From Burkholderia sp. 4M9327F10 (lineage in GTDB: Bacteria > Pseudomonadota > Gammaproteobacteria > Burkholderiales > Burkholderiaceae): 64,000 nt of DNA. The DNA lies in NCBI RefSeq assembly GCF_005503145.1, contig NZ_SCNV01000003.1, forward strand, positions 62,001 to 126,000, read 5' to 3'. The notes under the pieces were generated by a model. The model saw only the letters and a list, made by a program, of their open reading frames with translations, was not told the origin of the DNA and made no database searches. This document shows positions 16,881 to 24,875 of this stretch, in pieces. The position numbers and the translations under genes were made by a program. Position 1 is the first letter of the stretch, and every line of letters begins with the position of its first letter.

Positions 16881-17738
16881 TCAGGCAGGAAAGTCGGTCG
16901 ATGCCGAGAGCGTCTTCCAGCTTTCAGTTTCCTGTGCGACATAGGTATTCTTTTCGGCGATGGCCTTCAACGTGTCGGTGCCAAGCGGCAAGCGCAGCGG
17001 CGGGGTTGGCGCGTCGACCAGTTCGAGCATGGCGGCCGCAAGCCTGGCAGGGTCGCCGGGCTGGTTGTGATTCAGGGTGCCGGCGATGCGGCGCACGTTG
17101 CCCGAGGTCGAGTCGTAGTCGGCGATCACCTCGCCGGCAACGGCGAGCGATGACGCGTCGAGAAAGTCAGTCCGGAAGTAACCCGGCTCGACGACGGTTG
17201 CATGAATGCCGAGCGGCTTCAATTCAGCGTGCAACGCTTCCGTCAGGCCTTCGACAGCAAACTTGGTCGAACAATAGGCGCCGAATCCCGCAGCCGACCG
17301 ATATCCGCCGATCGACGACATATTGATGACATGTCCCGAGCGCTGCGCGCGCATTGCCGGCAGCACTGCGCGCGTGACGGTCAGCAGGCCGAACACGTTG
17401 GTGTCGTACATGCGGCGCACGTCCGCATCGCTGGATTCCTCGATGGCGCCAAGCAGGCCAAAGCCCGCGTTATTGACCAGAACGTCGATACGGCCGAATT
17501 TTTCGAGCGCCGCCTGAACGGCGGCTTTTGCCTGCGCTTCGTCTGTGACGTCCAGCGCGACCGGCAGCAGTGCCGGCGAGTCGCCGAGGCGCTCGGCTAT
17601 CGCCGCAACGTTGCGGCCGGCAGCAACGACTGCGTTGCCTTCGGCAAGCGCCGCCTGGGCGATCAGGGCTCCGAGGCCGCGCGATGCGCCGGTGATGAAC
17701 CAGACACGCTTGAAGCTGTTGTTCGGATGCTGAGCCAT
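16881..17738 (-). CDS. Short-chain dehydrogenase/reductase
   Basis: A 285-residue classical SDR oxidoreductase, cytoplasmic. The cofactor loop TGASRGLG (16-23), NNAG (89-92), catalytic Ser in the NMSSIGG segment and Tyr155-Lys159 (YCSTK) are all present. The acidic residue expected for NAD preference after beta-2 is replaced by AAGRN, suggesting NADP(H). It is divergent from a LysR gene with a palindromic site between them, a common autoregulated pair. Substrate unknown. Confidence 0.93.
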   Translation of the reverse strand: MAQHPNNSFKRVWFITGASRGLGALIAQAALAEGNAVVAAGRNVAAIAERLGDSPALLPVALDVTDEAQAKAAVQAALEKFGRIDVLVNNAGFGLLGAIEESSDADVRRMYDTNVFGLLTVTRAVLPAMRAQRSGHVINMSSIGGYRSAAGFGAYCSTKFAVEGLTEALHAELKPLGIHATVVEPGYFRTDFLDASSLAVAGEVIADYDSTSGNVRRIAGTLNHNQPGDPARLAAAMLELVDAPTPPLRLPLGTDTLKAIAEKNTYVAQETESWKTLSASTDFPA

Positions 17739-17799
17739 GATGTTTCTCCTACGTATGGGGTGGGTGTGAGCAAATCATAGGAGCCTGGATTGGCATGAA

Positions 17800-17817
17800 C
17801 TAGCCGTATATTGCTAG
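17800..17817. promoter_or_regulatory. Candidate LysR operator
   Basis: CTAGC (17800-17804) and GCTAG (17813-17817) flank an 8-base AT-rich centre between the divergent SDR and LysR genes. This is the size and position expected of a LysR box (T-N11-A type). Confidence 0.5.
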
Positions 17818-17858
17818 ACTGATAATCAAGAAAAATTTGCTAATTGGGAGTGGCGGCC

Positions 17859-18794
17859 GTGAATGAAGTGCGCGCGATCACCATATTTGTCCGGGCTGCG
17901 ACGCTCGGCAGCCTGCGCAAGGCAGCGGTGGACCAGGGGATTTCGCCGCAGGCCGCGAGCCATGCGGTGATGCAACTGGAAAAGGAACTGGGTGTGCGGC
18001 TGTTTCATCGGACCACCCGCAAGCTCAGCTTGACCGAGGAGGGGCAGGGGCTGCTGGACAGCGTGAAGCCTGCCTTGGCCGTGCTGTCGTCGGCACTCGA
18101 CGATGCGCGCCGCTCGAAGGCGGAGATTGCGGGACCGCTACGGGTGAGTGCGCCGAGGGCGGTCGGTCGCACGGTGCTGAGTCCGTATTTTCTGGAGTTC
18201 GCCAGATTGCATCCGAACGTGCGGCTCGATGTGCAGTTCGACGACCACTTCACCGACCTCATCAGCGATCGCGCCGATGTGGGCTTTCGTGGCGGCTCGC
18301 CGCCCTCGGGCGGCACCATCGCGCGCCGGCTCCTGCCGATCCAGTTGATTGTCTGTGCAGCGCCCGCCTATATTGAGCGCCACGGCGCGCCGCAGACCAT
18401 CGACGATCTCGACGGGCACCGCTGCACGGGCTATCGGCGCGCCAACACGGGCAAGCAGGCTCCCTGGGAATTTCTGATCGGAGATGAGATCGTCTATCGC
18501 GACATTGCCACGAGCCTATGCGTCAACGACACGGAGGCCGAGACCGAGGCCGTGCTCGCCGGACTCGGCGTGGGCCAGCTCGGCAGCTTCTCGGCCACTG
18601 CGCTCATCAGAAACGGCCAGCTTGTTCCCTTACTGGTGCAGCACGTGACGCAGCGCGAAGCGGTTTATGTCTACTACCGGCACCGGACCGAGCAACCGCT
18701 GCGGGTGAGGACGTTTATCGACTTTATGGTCGAGCGGGTCGCCGGGAACAGGAACTTCTATTTCGAGCCGGAGGAGCTTCGTGCCGCCCGTTGA
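17859..18794 (+). CDS. LysR family transcriptional regulator
   Basis: The N-terminal winged HTH (TLGSLRKAAVDQGISPQAASHAVMQLEKELGVRLFHRTTRKLSLTEEG) and a periplasmic-binding-like effector domain are both intact, giving 311 residues. The open frame begins with a TTG at 17844, but GTG 17859 is preferred because GGGAG (17846-17850) sits 8 bases before it. It most likely controls the divergent short-chain dehydrogenase and itself via the palindrome at 17800-17817. The inducer is unknown. Confidence 0.92.
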   Translation: MNEVRAITIFVRAATLGSLRKAAVDQGISPQAASHAVMQLEKELGVRLFHRTTRKLSLTEEGQGLLDSVKPALAVLSSALDDARRSKAEIAGPLRVSAPRAVGRTVLSPYFLEFARLHPNVRLDVQFDDHFTDLISDRADVGFRGGSPPSGGTIARRLLPIQLIVCAAPAYIERHGAPQTIDDLDGHRCTGYRRANTGKQAPWEFLIGDEIVYRDIATSLCVNDTEAETEAVLAGLGVGQLGSFSATALIRNGQLVPLLVQHVTQREAVYVYYRHRTEQPLRVRTFIDFMVERVAGNRNFYFEPEELRAAR

Positions 18795-18831
18795 GCCGGA
18801 TGCGCGTATGCCCCTCGTTGCGGCGGCGCGC

Positions 18832-19740
18832 TCAGTGTGCCGATGCGGAATCGACGAACGCGGAGAGATCGTGATTGAAGCGATCCGGTTCTTCGATAAA
18901 CGGGGCATGGCCTGAGTTCGCGTACAGCTTGCTTTGTATGTGCGGATTCAGTTCCTTCGCGCGAGCAATCGCGGGTTGGGCTTTCACCAGCGCGTCGCCT
19001 GCGCCATAGATCAGCAAGATGGGCGCGTGAGTCTTGCTCAAGCCCTCGGACGCGGCGACGCTCATCGACTGAACTGCGCTTTGCATGTCCCACGACGCCA
19101 TTGCCGCGTTCGCGAGCAGACGCTCGAAGGTGGGCTTGTCCGGCTGCGCGTGGAAACACAGGCCGAGAAATGTGCGCTCGCCATCGAGGTGTGTTTTCAG
19201 ATCAGGCGAAATCATGTCGCGATACACCGCCGGGTGAGCCACGATCTGATCCGCCTTCAGTTCGATCACGCCGTCCACATAGAGCGCACCGGCAATCTGG
19301 CCATCGCCATACGCCGCCAGGTAGTTCGATATGACGGCGCCGCCCAGCGACCAGCCCACGAGCACAGGGCGGCGCGCATGTGACGACTGGATAACGGTTG
19401 CCAGATCGTCGGCCCAATGTTGCCCGTCGCGGTACGCGGCGGCGTCCGTTGGCTTGCCGGACAGGCCGTGGCCGCGAAGGTCGTAGGTAATGAGGCGGTA
19501 GCGCTGAAGCTCGGGGCTTTTCAATTGAGGGTCCCAGTCCAGATGGCTGCCGAGCAGTCCATGAATGAAAACGACCGCGGGTCCATCCGGGTTTCCCGAT
19601 TCCTGCACGGCCAGCGTGACGCCGTCCGGCGTGGTGACGTTATAGCTTTGGGTCTCTGCGACGGCGGCTGACGACGCTAAAAGCATGGCGCCCGTTGCGA
19701 CGAGGGCGTAGAGCGCGTGACGAAAGGTGCTGCGGGACAT
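18832..19740 (-). CDS. Exported alpha/beta hydrolase
   Basis: About 302 residues from ATG 19740, starting MSRSTFRHALYALVATG with a Sec signal peptide that ends near ASSAAVAE. The alpha/beta hydrolase fold elements are clear: oxyanion VFIHGLLGSHLDWD, nucleophile elbow GWSLGG (Ser131), acid in YGAGDALV and His in NSGHAPFIEEP. It is therefore a probable periplasmic esterase, lactonase or haloperoxidase-like enzyme. The frame extends to 19779, but that part overlaps the regulatory dyad and lies before the signal peptide. It is divergent from a MerR gene. Confidence 0.88.
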   Translation of the reverse strand: MSRSTFRHALYALVATGAMLLASSAAVAETQSYNVTTPDGVTLAVQESGNPDGPAVVFIHGLLGSHLDWDPQLKSPELQRYRLITYDLRGHGLSGKPTDAAAYRDGQHWADDLATVIQSSHARRPVLVGWSLGGAVISNYLAAYGDGQIAGALYVDGVIELKADQIVAHPAVYRDMISPDLKTHLDGERTFLGLCFHAQPDKPTFERLLANAAMASWDMQSAVQSMSVAASEGLSKTHAPILLIYGAGDALVKAQPAIARAKELNPHIQSKLYANSGHAPFIEEPDRFNHDLSAFVDSASAH

Positions 19741-19772
19741 GAGCAAGGTTCCAGGAGGGTTGAGACACCCCA

Positions 19773-19803
19773 GTGTCAACCCTCACACTGATGTGAGGGT
19801 CAA
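19773..19803 (-). promoter_or_regulatory. MerR-type operator/promoter of the hydrolase gene
   Basis: Perfect arms ACCCTCAC (19779-19786) and GTGAGGGT (19793-19800) form a 22-bp dyad. On the leftward strand it sits between a TTGACC -35 (19798-19803) and the -10 position 19 bases away, the stretched spacing that MerR proteins correct by twisting DNA. The -10 itself (TGACAC) is poor. The dyad resembles the CCTCA...TGAGG style of SoxR-type boxes. Confidence 0.65.
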
Positions 19804-19826
19804 GCGAAAAGTGCTATGCTTTTTCC

Positions 19827-20222
19827 ATGACCCAGTCCATCGAGCAAAACCTGCTGACCCTGCTTACCATTGGCGAGCTCGCGCGCGAGACCGGCGCCAG
19901 CGTGCGTTCGATCCGTCACTACGATGAACACGGTTTGCTCACGTCCGTGCGCACCAGCAATGGTTACCGGGCATTCCCGATTGCGGCTGTCACGCAGGTC
20001 AGGCAGATTCAGCGCATGATCGCGACAGGTTTCAGCCTGGCGGATATCCGTTCCTTTCCGGACTGCATGCGCATGATAGAAGGTGCGAATGCCTGCACCG
20101 AAACAACCGATGCGCAACGCAAACGCCTCGCTTCCATCGAGCGGCAGATTGCGGACCTCGAACGCCGTCGCGCACGTCTCTTGAAGACGCTGGCCGAAGG
20201 AACGGTTCCGCCTTTGGACTAG
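19827..20222 (+). CDS. MerR family transcriptional regulator
   Basis: A 131-residue regulator with the MerR winged HTH LTIGELARETGASVRSIRHYDEHGLLTSVRTSNGYRAF, a central helix with FSLADIRSFPDCM and a C-terminal dimerisation coiled coil (RKRLASIERQIADLERRRARLLKTL). Two Cys residues (CMRMIEGANACTE) lie before the coil and could form a redox or thiol sensor, but the full SoxR four-Cys cluster is absent. It is divergent from the exported hydrolase; the 19773-19803 dyad between them is its likely site. Confidence 0.9.
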   Translation: MTQSIEQNLLTLLTIGELARETGASVRSIRHYDEHGLLTSVRTSNGYRAFPIAAVTQVRQIQRMIATGFSLADIRSFPDCMRMIEGANACTETTDAQRKRLASIERQIADLERRRARLLKTLAEGTVPPLD

Positions 20223-20318
20223 CATTGAACGCGGCGGATCGAAGCAGGCGAATTCGATCCGCGCGTCTCTATATCTCAAGCTTTTCCCATCTTTGCCGCT
20301 GGACGTTGCAGCCGCGGG

Positions 20319-20912
20319 TCACGCATGACCCTGGTTATACCCCTCCAGGCTGAGCAGCAGACCCTTCAGGGCGTCTTTGAAACTATGGCCGGCCTTCATC
20401 AGGTCTGCCAGGCTTTTCACGCACTCGGCCCGTTTGGCGCCCGGCGGGTGGTCGCCGGACCAGCCTGCAGTGAAAATCCCGGTAGCAACACCGTTGTTGA
20501 CGACGTCGCCAATGTCATCCCAGCTCACACCGGCTTGCCTCAGAAGATAAGCGGCGCCCAGGTCCGCGATAATTTCCGTGCGCGGTCCGTCCAGGGGATT
20601 GTTGTCGTCATATCCCAGATCCGCCGCCAGCTTGCCGCTGAAGGCATGGCCCAATTCGTGGGCGAGGGCGAATTTGATGGAATTGTCGTCGAGCTTGAGC
20701 AAACGGTCATTCACATCGATCAGCACGTTGCCGTGGTCGTCGGTGCCAAGCGTAGAGTCGGGAAAGGCGTTGCCGAGTTCGCCATTATCTATCCTGACGC
20801 TCCCGATTACCGGACAGCCGCCAAGTGCCGTAAATGCGCCGCCGTTGTAAAAATCCCGTTTGATGATGGCAACCAGGTTGCCGGCAATGACAGAAGCTTG
20901 CGTTATATCCAT
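20319..20912 (-). CDS. Minimal M48-like soluble zinc metallopeptidase
   Basis: A 197-residue protein without signal peptide or membrane segment. HELGH at residues 85-89 is followed by E113-I-I-A-D117, matching the HEXXH/EXXXD zinc-site pattern of M48 peptidases. Residues around 153-158 read SGDHPPGAKRAE, the conserved C-terminal motif (HPP...R) of that family. M48 enzymes are usually membrane-bound HtpX/Ste24 or periplasmic BepA/LoiP; this is a free-standing catalytic core of unusual brevity. The start has GGAAG upstream. It stands alone; a cytoplasmic role or a secreted-effector role cannot be told apart. Confidence 0.8.
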   Translation of the reverse strand: MDITQASVIAGNLVAIIKRDFYNGGAFTALGGCPVIGSVRIDNGELGNAFPDSTLGTDDHGNVLIDVNDRLLKLDDNSIKFALAHELGHAFSGKLAADLGYDDNNPLDGPRTEIIADLGAAYLLRQAGVSWDDIGDVVNNGVATGIFTAGWSGDHPPGAKRAECVKSLADLMKAGHSFKDALKGLLLSLEGYNQGHA

Positions 20913-21324
20913 GATCTATATCTTCCTGCTTGGTTGGATCGTCGAAATGGGAAACCTTCTCCCTCTTGTCTAAAGCGCCTTCCGGGTGCGAGACATCCGG
21001 GAGGAACGGGTACCCGCGGCACGCGGGCGGGTGCCGGCAGCATCCACGCAGACGAAGAAATGCCGCGCGTGAAGGCGAAGATCACGTTCGCACGTCCGTC
21101 GTTGTTCGCTGCCGTGGAGACAAGCGTAGGCGTGGGCGCTACGCGAAACCATGTGCTGATCGGCACAGCCGCCGTCACAGGACGGAGTTCCCCGGCTGAG
21201 CTGCGCTTCATGAGCCGGGTCCATAGCTAAAACTTGTTGTTGAACGGGCGATGCCCCACCTCCAATCCACTACACGCGGCCTATACTTTCAAAGCTATTT
21301 CGTTTGCGATGAGGAGGCGCAAGC
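20913..21324. other. Intergenic stretch
   Basis: About 410 bases with no convincing gene. A rightward frame ending at 21230 (last 56 codons from ATG 21060) has protein-like composition but no ribosome site, and may be a gene remnant. Confidence 0.4.
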
Positions 21325-21474
21325 GTGCCCTATGTGCTCCGCGCGGCATCCCGTGGGGTGATTTACGCGGGACTGTGGTTGCTTTTGTATGAGGAGATCG
21401 GCGCGACGCGCCAATACATCGACCGGCCCGGCCGTTTGAAGCGCGGCGATCACCTGACGACGTCCATCTGCTAA
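21325..21474 (+). CDS. Possible small membrane-associated protein
   Basis: A GTG start at 21325 with GAGGAGG (21311-21317) 7 bases upstream encodes 49 residues, MPYVLRAASRGVIYAGLWLLLYEE..., with a short hydrophobic helix and a basic C terminus. The strong ribosome site is the main support. It may be a real small protein lying ahead of the oxidoreductase gene or a chance frame. Confidence 0.4.
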   Translation: MPYVLRAASRGVIYAGLWLLLYEEIGATRQYIDRPGRLKRGDHLTTSIC

Positions 21475-21659
21475 CAACGAATTTGCGTTGACCCTAGCTG
21501 TGCATCTCGCCATAACGGCGCTTTTTCCGAACATTGCCTGCACGGGTTCATCGATTGCGACGAGTGTTGTCGTCCCCCTGGAAGAAGGCGAAGCCTTCAG
21601 GATTTGCACATTCCCCTAACGATTGCCTCAAGTGTCGTCCGAGTCCCAGGAGGTGTTTC

Positions 21660-23051
21660 ATGACCAGCTTATCCAGCAATGCAATCGAAGAACTGAGAGC
21701 TTCGACCAGAGGGCAAGTGCTGCTGCCTGCCGATCCCGGTTTCGACGAAGCGCGTTCCATATGGAATGCGATGATCGACCGTCGCCCGGCAGTGATCGTG
21801 CGCTGCGCGGGCGTTGCCGATGTCCGCCGCGCGGTGGCCTTCGCGCGCGATAACGACCTGCTGCTGGCTGTGCGCGGCGGCGCGCATAACATCGCGGGGA
21901 GCGCCGTCTGTGACGACGGGCTGATGATCGACCTGTCGCCGATGAAATCGGTCCGGGTCGATCCGGTTGCGCGCCGCGCCTATGTCGAACCAGGCGCCAC
22001 GCTGGCCGATTTCGACCATGAAGCACAGGCTTTCGGGCTCGCGACACCGCTCGGCATCAATTCGACGACCGGCGTAGCGGGGCTGACGCTCGGCGGGGGC
22101 TTCGGTTGGCTCAGCCGCAAATACGGAATGACGGTCGACAATCTCGTCTCGGCAGATGTTGTCACGGCGAACGGTGAACTGGTTCATGCCGCTGCTGATG
22201 CGCACGAGGACCTGTTCTGGGCGATTCGCGGCGGCGGTGGCAATTTCGGCGTCGTCACGATGTTTGAATTCAGTTTGCACCCGGTGGGGCCGGAGGTGTT
22301 CGGCGGGCTCGTGGTATTGCCGCTGGAACAGGCAAAAGAGGCGCTCAGGAAATATCGCGCCGCAGTCGACGCCATGCCGGACGAGCTCTCCGTATGGGCT
22401 GTGCTGCGCTTCGCGCCGCCGCTGCCGTTTCTGCCGCAGGAGGTTCACGGAAAGCCGATCATCGCTTTCGCGAGCTGCTACACCGGCGCAGTTGCCGACG
22501 GACCGGGCGCAGTCGACGTGGTGCGCGGTTTCGGTACCCCGTACGGCGAACATCTGGGCCCAATGCCGTATGCGATGTGGCAACGCGCGTTCGATCCGCT
22601 GCTGACGCCCGGCGCGCGCAATTACTGGAAATCGCACAATCTTGCGGAGCTGCCGGATGGGCTGCTGGACGTGCTGATTGACGCCATTGGCAAGTTGCCC
22701 TCGCCGCAATGCGAAATCTTCTTCGGTCAGGTTGGCGGGCAAATGGCTCGTGTTCCGGTCGAGGCCACTGCCTATCCGAGCCGCGGCGCGAAGTATGTCA
22801 TGAATGTGCACGGACGCTGGAGCGACGCGAGCGAAGACGAGCGCTGCATCGGCTGGGCGCGCGCGTTCTTCGAGGCGGTTACGCCTTTTGCACTGGGCAG
22901 CGTGTACGTCAACTTCCTGACGGAGGACGAGAGCGAGCGCATCAGTGCGGCCTATGGCCCGAACTATGATCGTCTTGTCGCTGTGAAGACCCGGTATGAT
23001 CCGCACAACCTGTTCCGTCACAACCAGAACATCAAGCCTTCTGCGGTGTAA
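21660..23051 (+). CDS. FAD-linked oxidoreductase (berberine-bridge/PCMH type)
   Basis: A 463-residue flavoprotein. AGGAGG (21649-21654) fixes the ATG at 21660, although the frame is open from 21534. The PCMH FAD-binding domain spans about 40-215: VRGGAHNIAG with His76 as the likely covalent FAD attachment, GATLADFDHEAQAFGLATPLG and GLTLGGGFGWLSRKYG. The C terminus ends YGPNYDRLVAVKTRYDPHNLFRHNQNI, the berberine-bridge (BBE) motif. Members oxidise sugars, alcohols or alkaloid-like compounds with O2. There is no signal peptide. Substrate unknown; monocistronic. Confidence 0.93.
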   Translation: MTSLSSNAIEELRASTRGQVLLPADPGFDEARSIWNAMIDRRPAVIVRCAGVADVRRAVAFARDNDLLLAVRGGAHNIAGSAVCDDGLMIDLSPMKSVRVDPVARRAYVEPGATLADFDHEAQAFGLATPLGINSTTGVAGLTLGGGFGWLSRKYGMTVDNLVSADVVTANGELVHAAADAHEDLFWAIRGGGGNFGVVTMFEFSLHPVGPEVFGGLVVLPLEQAKEALRKYRAAVDAMPDELSVWAVLRFAPPLPFLPQEVHGKPIIAFASCYTGAVADGPGAVDVVRGFGTPYGEHLGPMPYAMWQRAFDPLLTPGARNYWKSHNLAELPDGLLDVLIDAIGKLPSPQCEIFFGQVGGQMARVPVEATAYPSRGAKYVMNVHGRWSDASEDERCIGWARAFFEAVTPFALGSVYVNFLTEDESERISAAYGPNYDRLVAVKTRYDPHNLFRHNQNIKPSAV

Positions 23052-23204
23052 CAAGCATCCGCTGCGCACCCGTCGTCGAGATATTCAATCGGCAGTTCGG
23101 GTGCGCATGCGGCCCGTGAGGCAGAACGGACGGCAACGAGTGAGGCAATTGCTACCCGGGATAGGACAAGATCGCAGATAGCGCCCGAGTCTGGAGGTTG
23201 TGTA

Positions 23205-23453
23205 ATGTCACCCACACGCGAATACTGGTTTCCGGCAAAACGCTATGGTTGGGGCTGGGGATTTCCTGTGAGCTGGCAGGGATGGATGGCGCTCATCGTA
23301 TACTTTCTGCTGCTTGGTGTAGTCGTGGTACTTTTTCAACCCGCTCGCCATCCGTTCGCTTTCGGCCTGCTCGTGACGGTGCTGAGTCTCGCCCTTGTGG
23401 CCGTGTGCTGGCTCAAGGGCGAGCCGCCTCGCTGGCGATGGGGTAAAGACTAA
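23205..23453 (+). CDS. Small two-helix membrane protein
   Basis: An 82-residue protein with GGAGG 8 bases before ATG 23205. A Trp/Tyr-rich N terminus (REYWFPAKRYGWGWGFPVSW) precedes two hydrophobic helices (about 27-46 and 52-69), and the C terminus is short and basic. It resembles small inner-membrane proteins seen across proteobacteria, but I cannot assign a function. It lies just before a GNAT acetyltransferase gene and may be co-transcribed with it. Confidence 0.75.
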   Translation: MSPTREYWFPAKRYGWGWGFPVSWQGWMALIVYFLLLGVVVVLFQPARHPFAFGLLVTVLSLALVAVCWLKGEPPRWRWGKD

Positions 23454-23496
23454 CGGAACGCGGACCCATACACATTGCGCATTGCACACTGCACAT

Positions 23497-24045
23497 ATGA
23501 CCTTGCCAACCCCGACGCTGCACACGGCTCGCCTGCTATTGCGCCCCTTCGCGCAAGCCGATACGGATACCATCTTCGCCCTGCACAGCAGCCCCCGCGT
23601 GTTGCGCTACTGGGACTCGCCGCCCTGGAAGCAGCGCGCGCAAGCAGAGCGCTTTATCGCGGTTTGCGGCCAGATTGAGCAGGAAGGCAGCGGTGCGCGG
23701 CTGGCCATCGAGCGCGCCGCCGATGGTGCGTTCATCGGCTGGTGCTGTCTGGTCAAATGGGACCCGGTCTATCGCAGCGCGAAGATGGGCTACTGCCTCG
23801 ATGACACGGCATGGGGCCAAGGCTTTGCCACCGAAGCCGCAGGCGCCTTGCTGCAATGGGCCTTCAACACGCTGGACCTGAACCGTGTGCAGTCCGAGAC
23901 CGACACACGCAACACGGCGTCGAGCCGCGTGCTCGAGAAACTCCGGTTTGTACGCGAAGGCACGCTGCGAGAAGACTGCATTGTGGATGGAGAGGTATCG
24001 GACTCTTGGGTGTATGGGCTTCTCAGGCGGGAATGGACGCAGTGA
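23497..24045 (+). CDS. GNAT family N-acetyltransferase (RimJ/RimL-like)
   Basis: A 182-residue acetyltransferase starting MTLPTPTLHTARLLLRPF at ATG 23497; the upstream-open frame back to 23395 overlaps the previous gene and is not protein-like. Motif A for acetyl-CoA (LDDTAWGQGFATEAAGALLQWAF) and the RimJ-type C terminus (NTASSRVLEKLRFVREGTLRE) are clear. Likely targets are protein N-termini, antibiotics or small amines; none can be chosen from sequence. Cytoplasmic. Confidence 0.92.
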   Translation: MTLPTPTLHTARLLLRPFAQADTDTIFALHSSPRVLRYWDSPPWKQRAQAERFIAVCGQIEQEGSGARLAIERAADGAFIGWCCLVKWDPVYRSAKMGYCLDDTAWGQGFATEAAGALLQWAFNTLDLNRVQSETDTRNTASSRVLEKLRFVREGTLREDCIVDGEVSDSWVYGLLRREWTQ

Positions 24046-24132
24046 TCTGGCTGAGCGCTTTTTCGCCCAACGTGGGCTCGAATAACCGGCCCCTGGTGAA
24101 TACGTACCGCCGGCCTGGGCCGGGGCGACCGC

Positions 24133-24669
24133 TCAAGGTTTTACGTTTTGCAGGGCAACACTGGCATAGCCGCTATTGATACGCATCAGCAGTTCCTGAA
24201 ACAACCTGAGTTCGTCGCGCGATATGCCTGCGAGTGCCTTGCGGTGCTGTATATCACACGTCTTCATTGCCGCCTCGATTGTTTCCTTACCCTTTGGCGT
24301 GAGCGTGGCCAGCAAACGCCGCCGGTCTTCCTGATCGCCAACTGAGCGAACCAGTCCGTCCTGTTCCAGCGAGAACATCATCGCAGAGACGCTCGCGCGT
24401 TTGACCTGCAGTGCCGCGATGATCTCCTGATGGGGCACGAGGCGTTCGCCCGCTCCCCACAGCAACGCGAGTGCCTGAAATCTTGCGGGCGACCCCGCCC
24501 ATTCTTCAAGCCACTCGTTCATCACATTGGTCATCTGCTGCGTGGCGGCTTTCAACGTGAACACGGTTTGCAACCGCTGGACGGACGCTTCCTGAAACCG
24601 GCGAAGCCATGCGTCGCGCAACTCGGGGGGCGGGAAAACCATTTCTTCCGAGGAATCGGTCTTGTCCAT
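24133..24669 (-). CDS. MarR family transcriptional repressor of efflux operon
   Basis: A 178-residue winged-helix regulator. The core (LVPHQEIIAALQVKRASVSAMMFSLEQDGLVRSVGDQEDRRRLLATLTPKGKETI) is the MarR recognition helix plus wing, with the DxRR wing motif. It is divergent from a tripartite drug-efflux operon, with an inverted repeat at 24701-24775 in between. This is the standard layout for an EmrR/MprA-like repressor that releases when an aromatic drug binds. Confidence 0.92.
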   Translation of the reverse strand: MDKTDSSEEMVFPPPELRDAWLRRFQEASVQRLQTVFTLKAATQQMTNVMNEWLEEWAGSPARFQALALLWGAGERLVPHQEIIAALQVKRASVSAMMFSLEQDGLVRSVGDQEDRRRLLATLTPKGKETIEAAMKTCDIQHRKALAGISRDELRLFQELLMRINSGYASVALQNVKP

Positions 24670-24700
24670 AGTCTCTTCCTTTCATGCTAACTATCTGTTT

Positions 24701-24775
24701 CTAGACGATATGGTACCAGACAAAACTTACGACACGATATGCTTATACCATACAGTCTAATAACATATTGTCTAG
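24701..24775. promoter_or_regulatory. Inverted repeat, probable operator of the MarR/efflux divergon
   Basis: CTAGACGATATG (24701-24712) and CATATTGTCTAG (24764-24775) are inverted copies with one mismatch in 12, lying in an AT-rich region that also contains GATATGGTACCAGAC and a related TATACCATAC. The arms probably mark two repressor sites or one looped operator covering both promoters. Confidence 0.6.
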
Positions 24776-24875
24776 TTCTTGACTTGTATGTCAACGAACA
24801 ATAATATCCGCTCCGAGTAGGGATGCAGGGCTTGCGGTGGGCGCGAGCCGGTCCTTCGAAACAGGAGCTTTCCCC

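Noticed and set aside
20903-21230. Overlapping frames on both strands between the M48-like protease and the 49-residue gene
   Set aside because: Neither strand shows a ribosome site or recognisable motif; possibly a gene remnant, but not enough to call.
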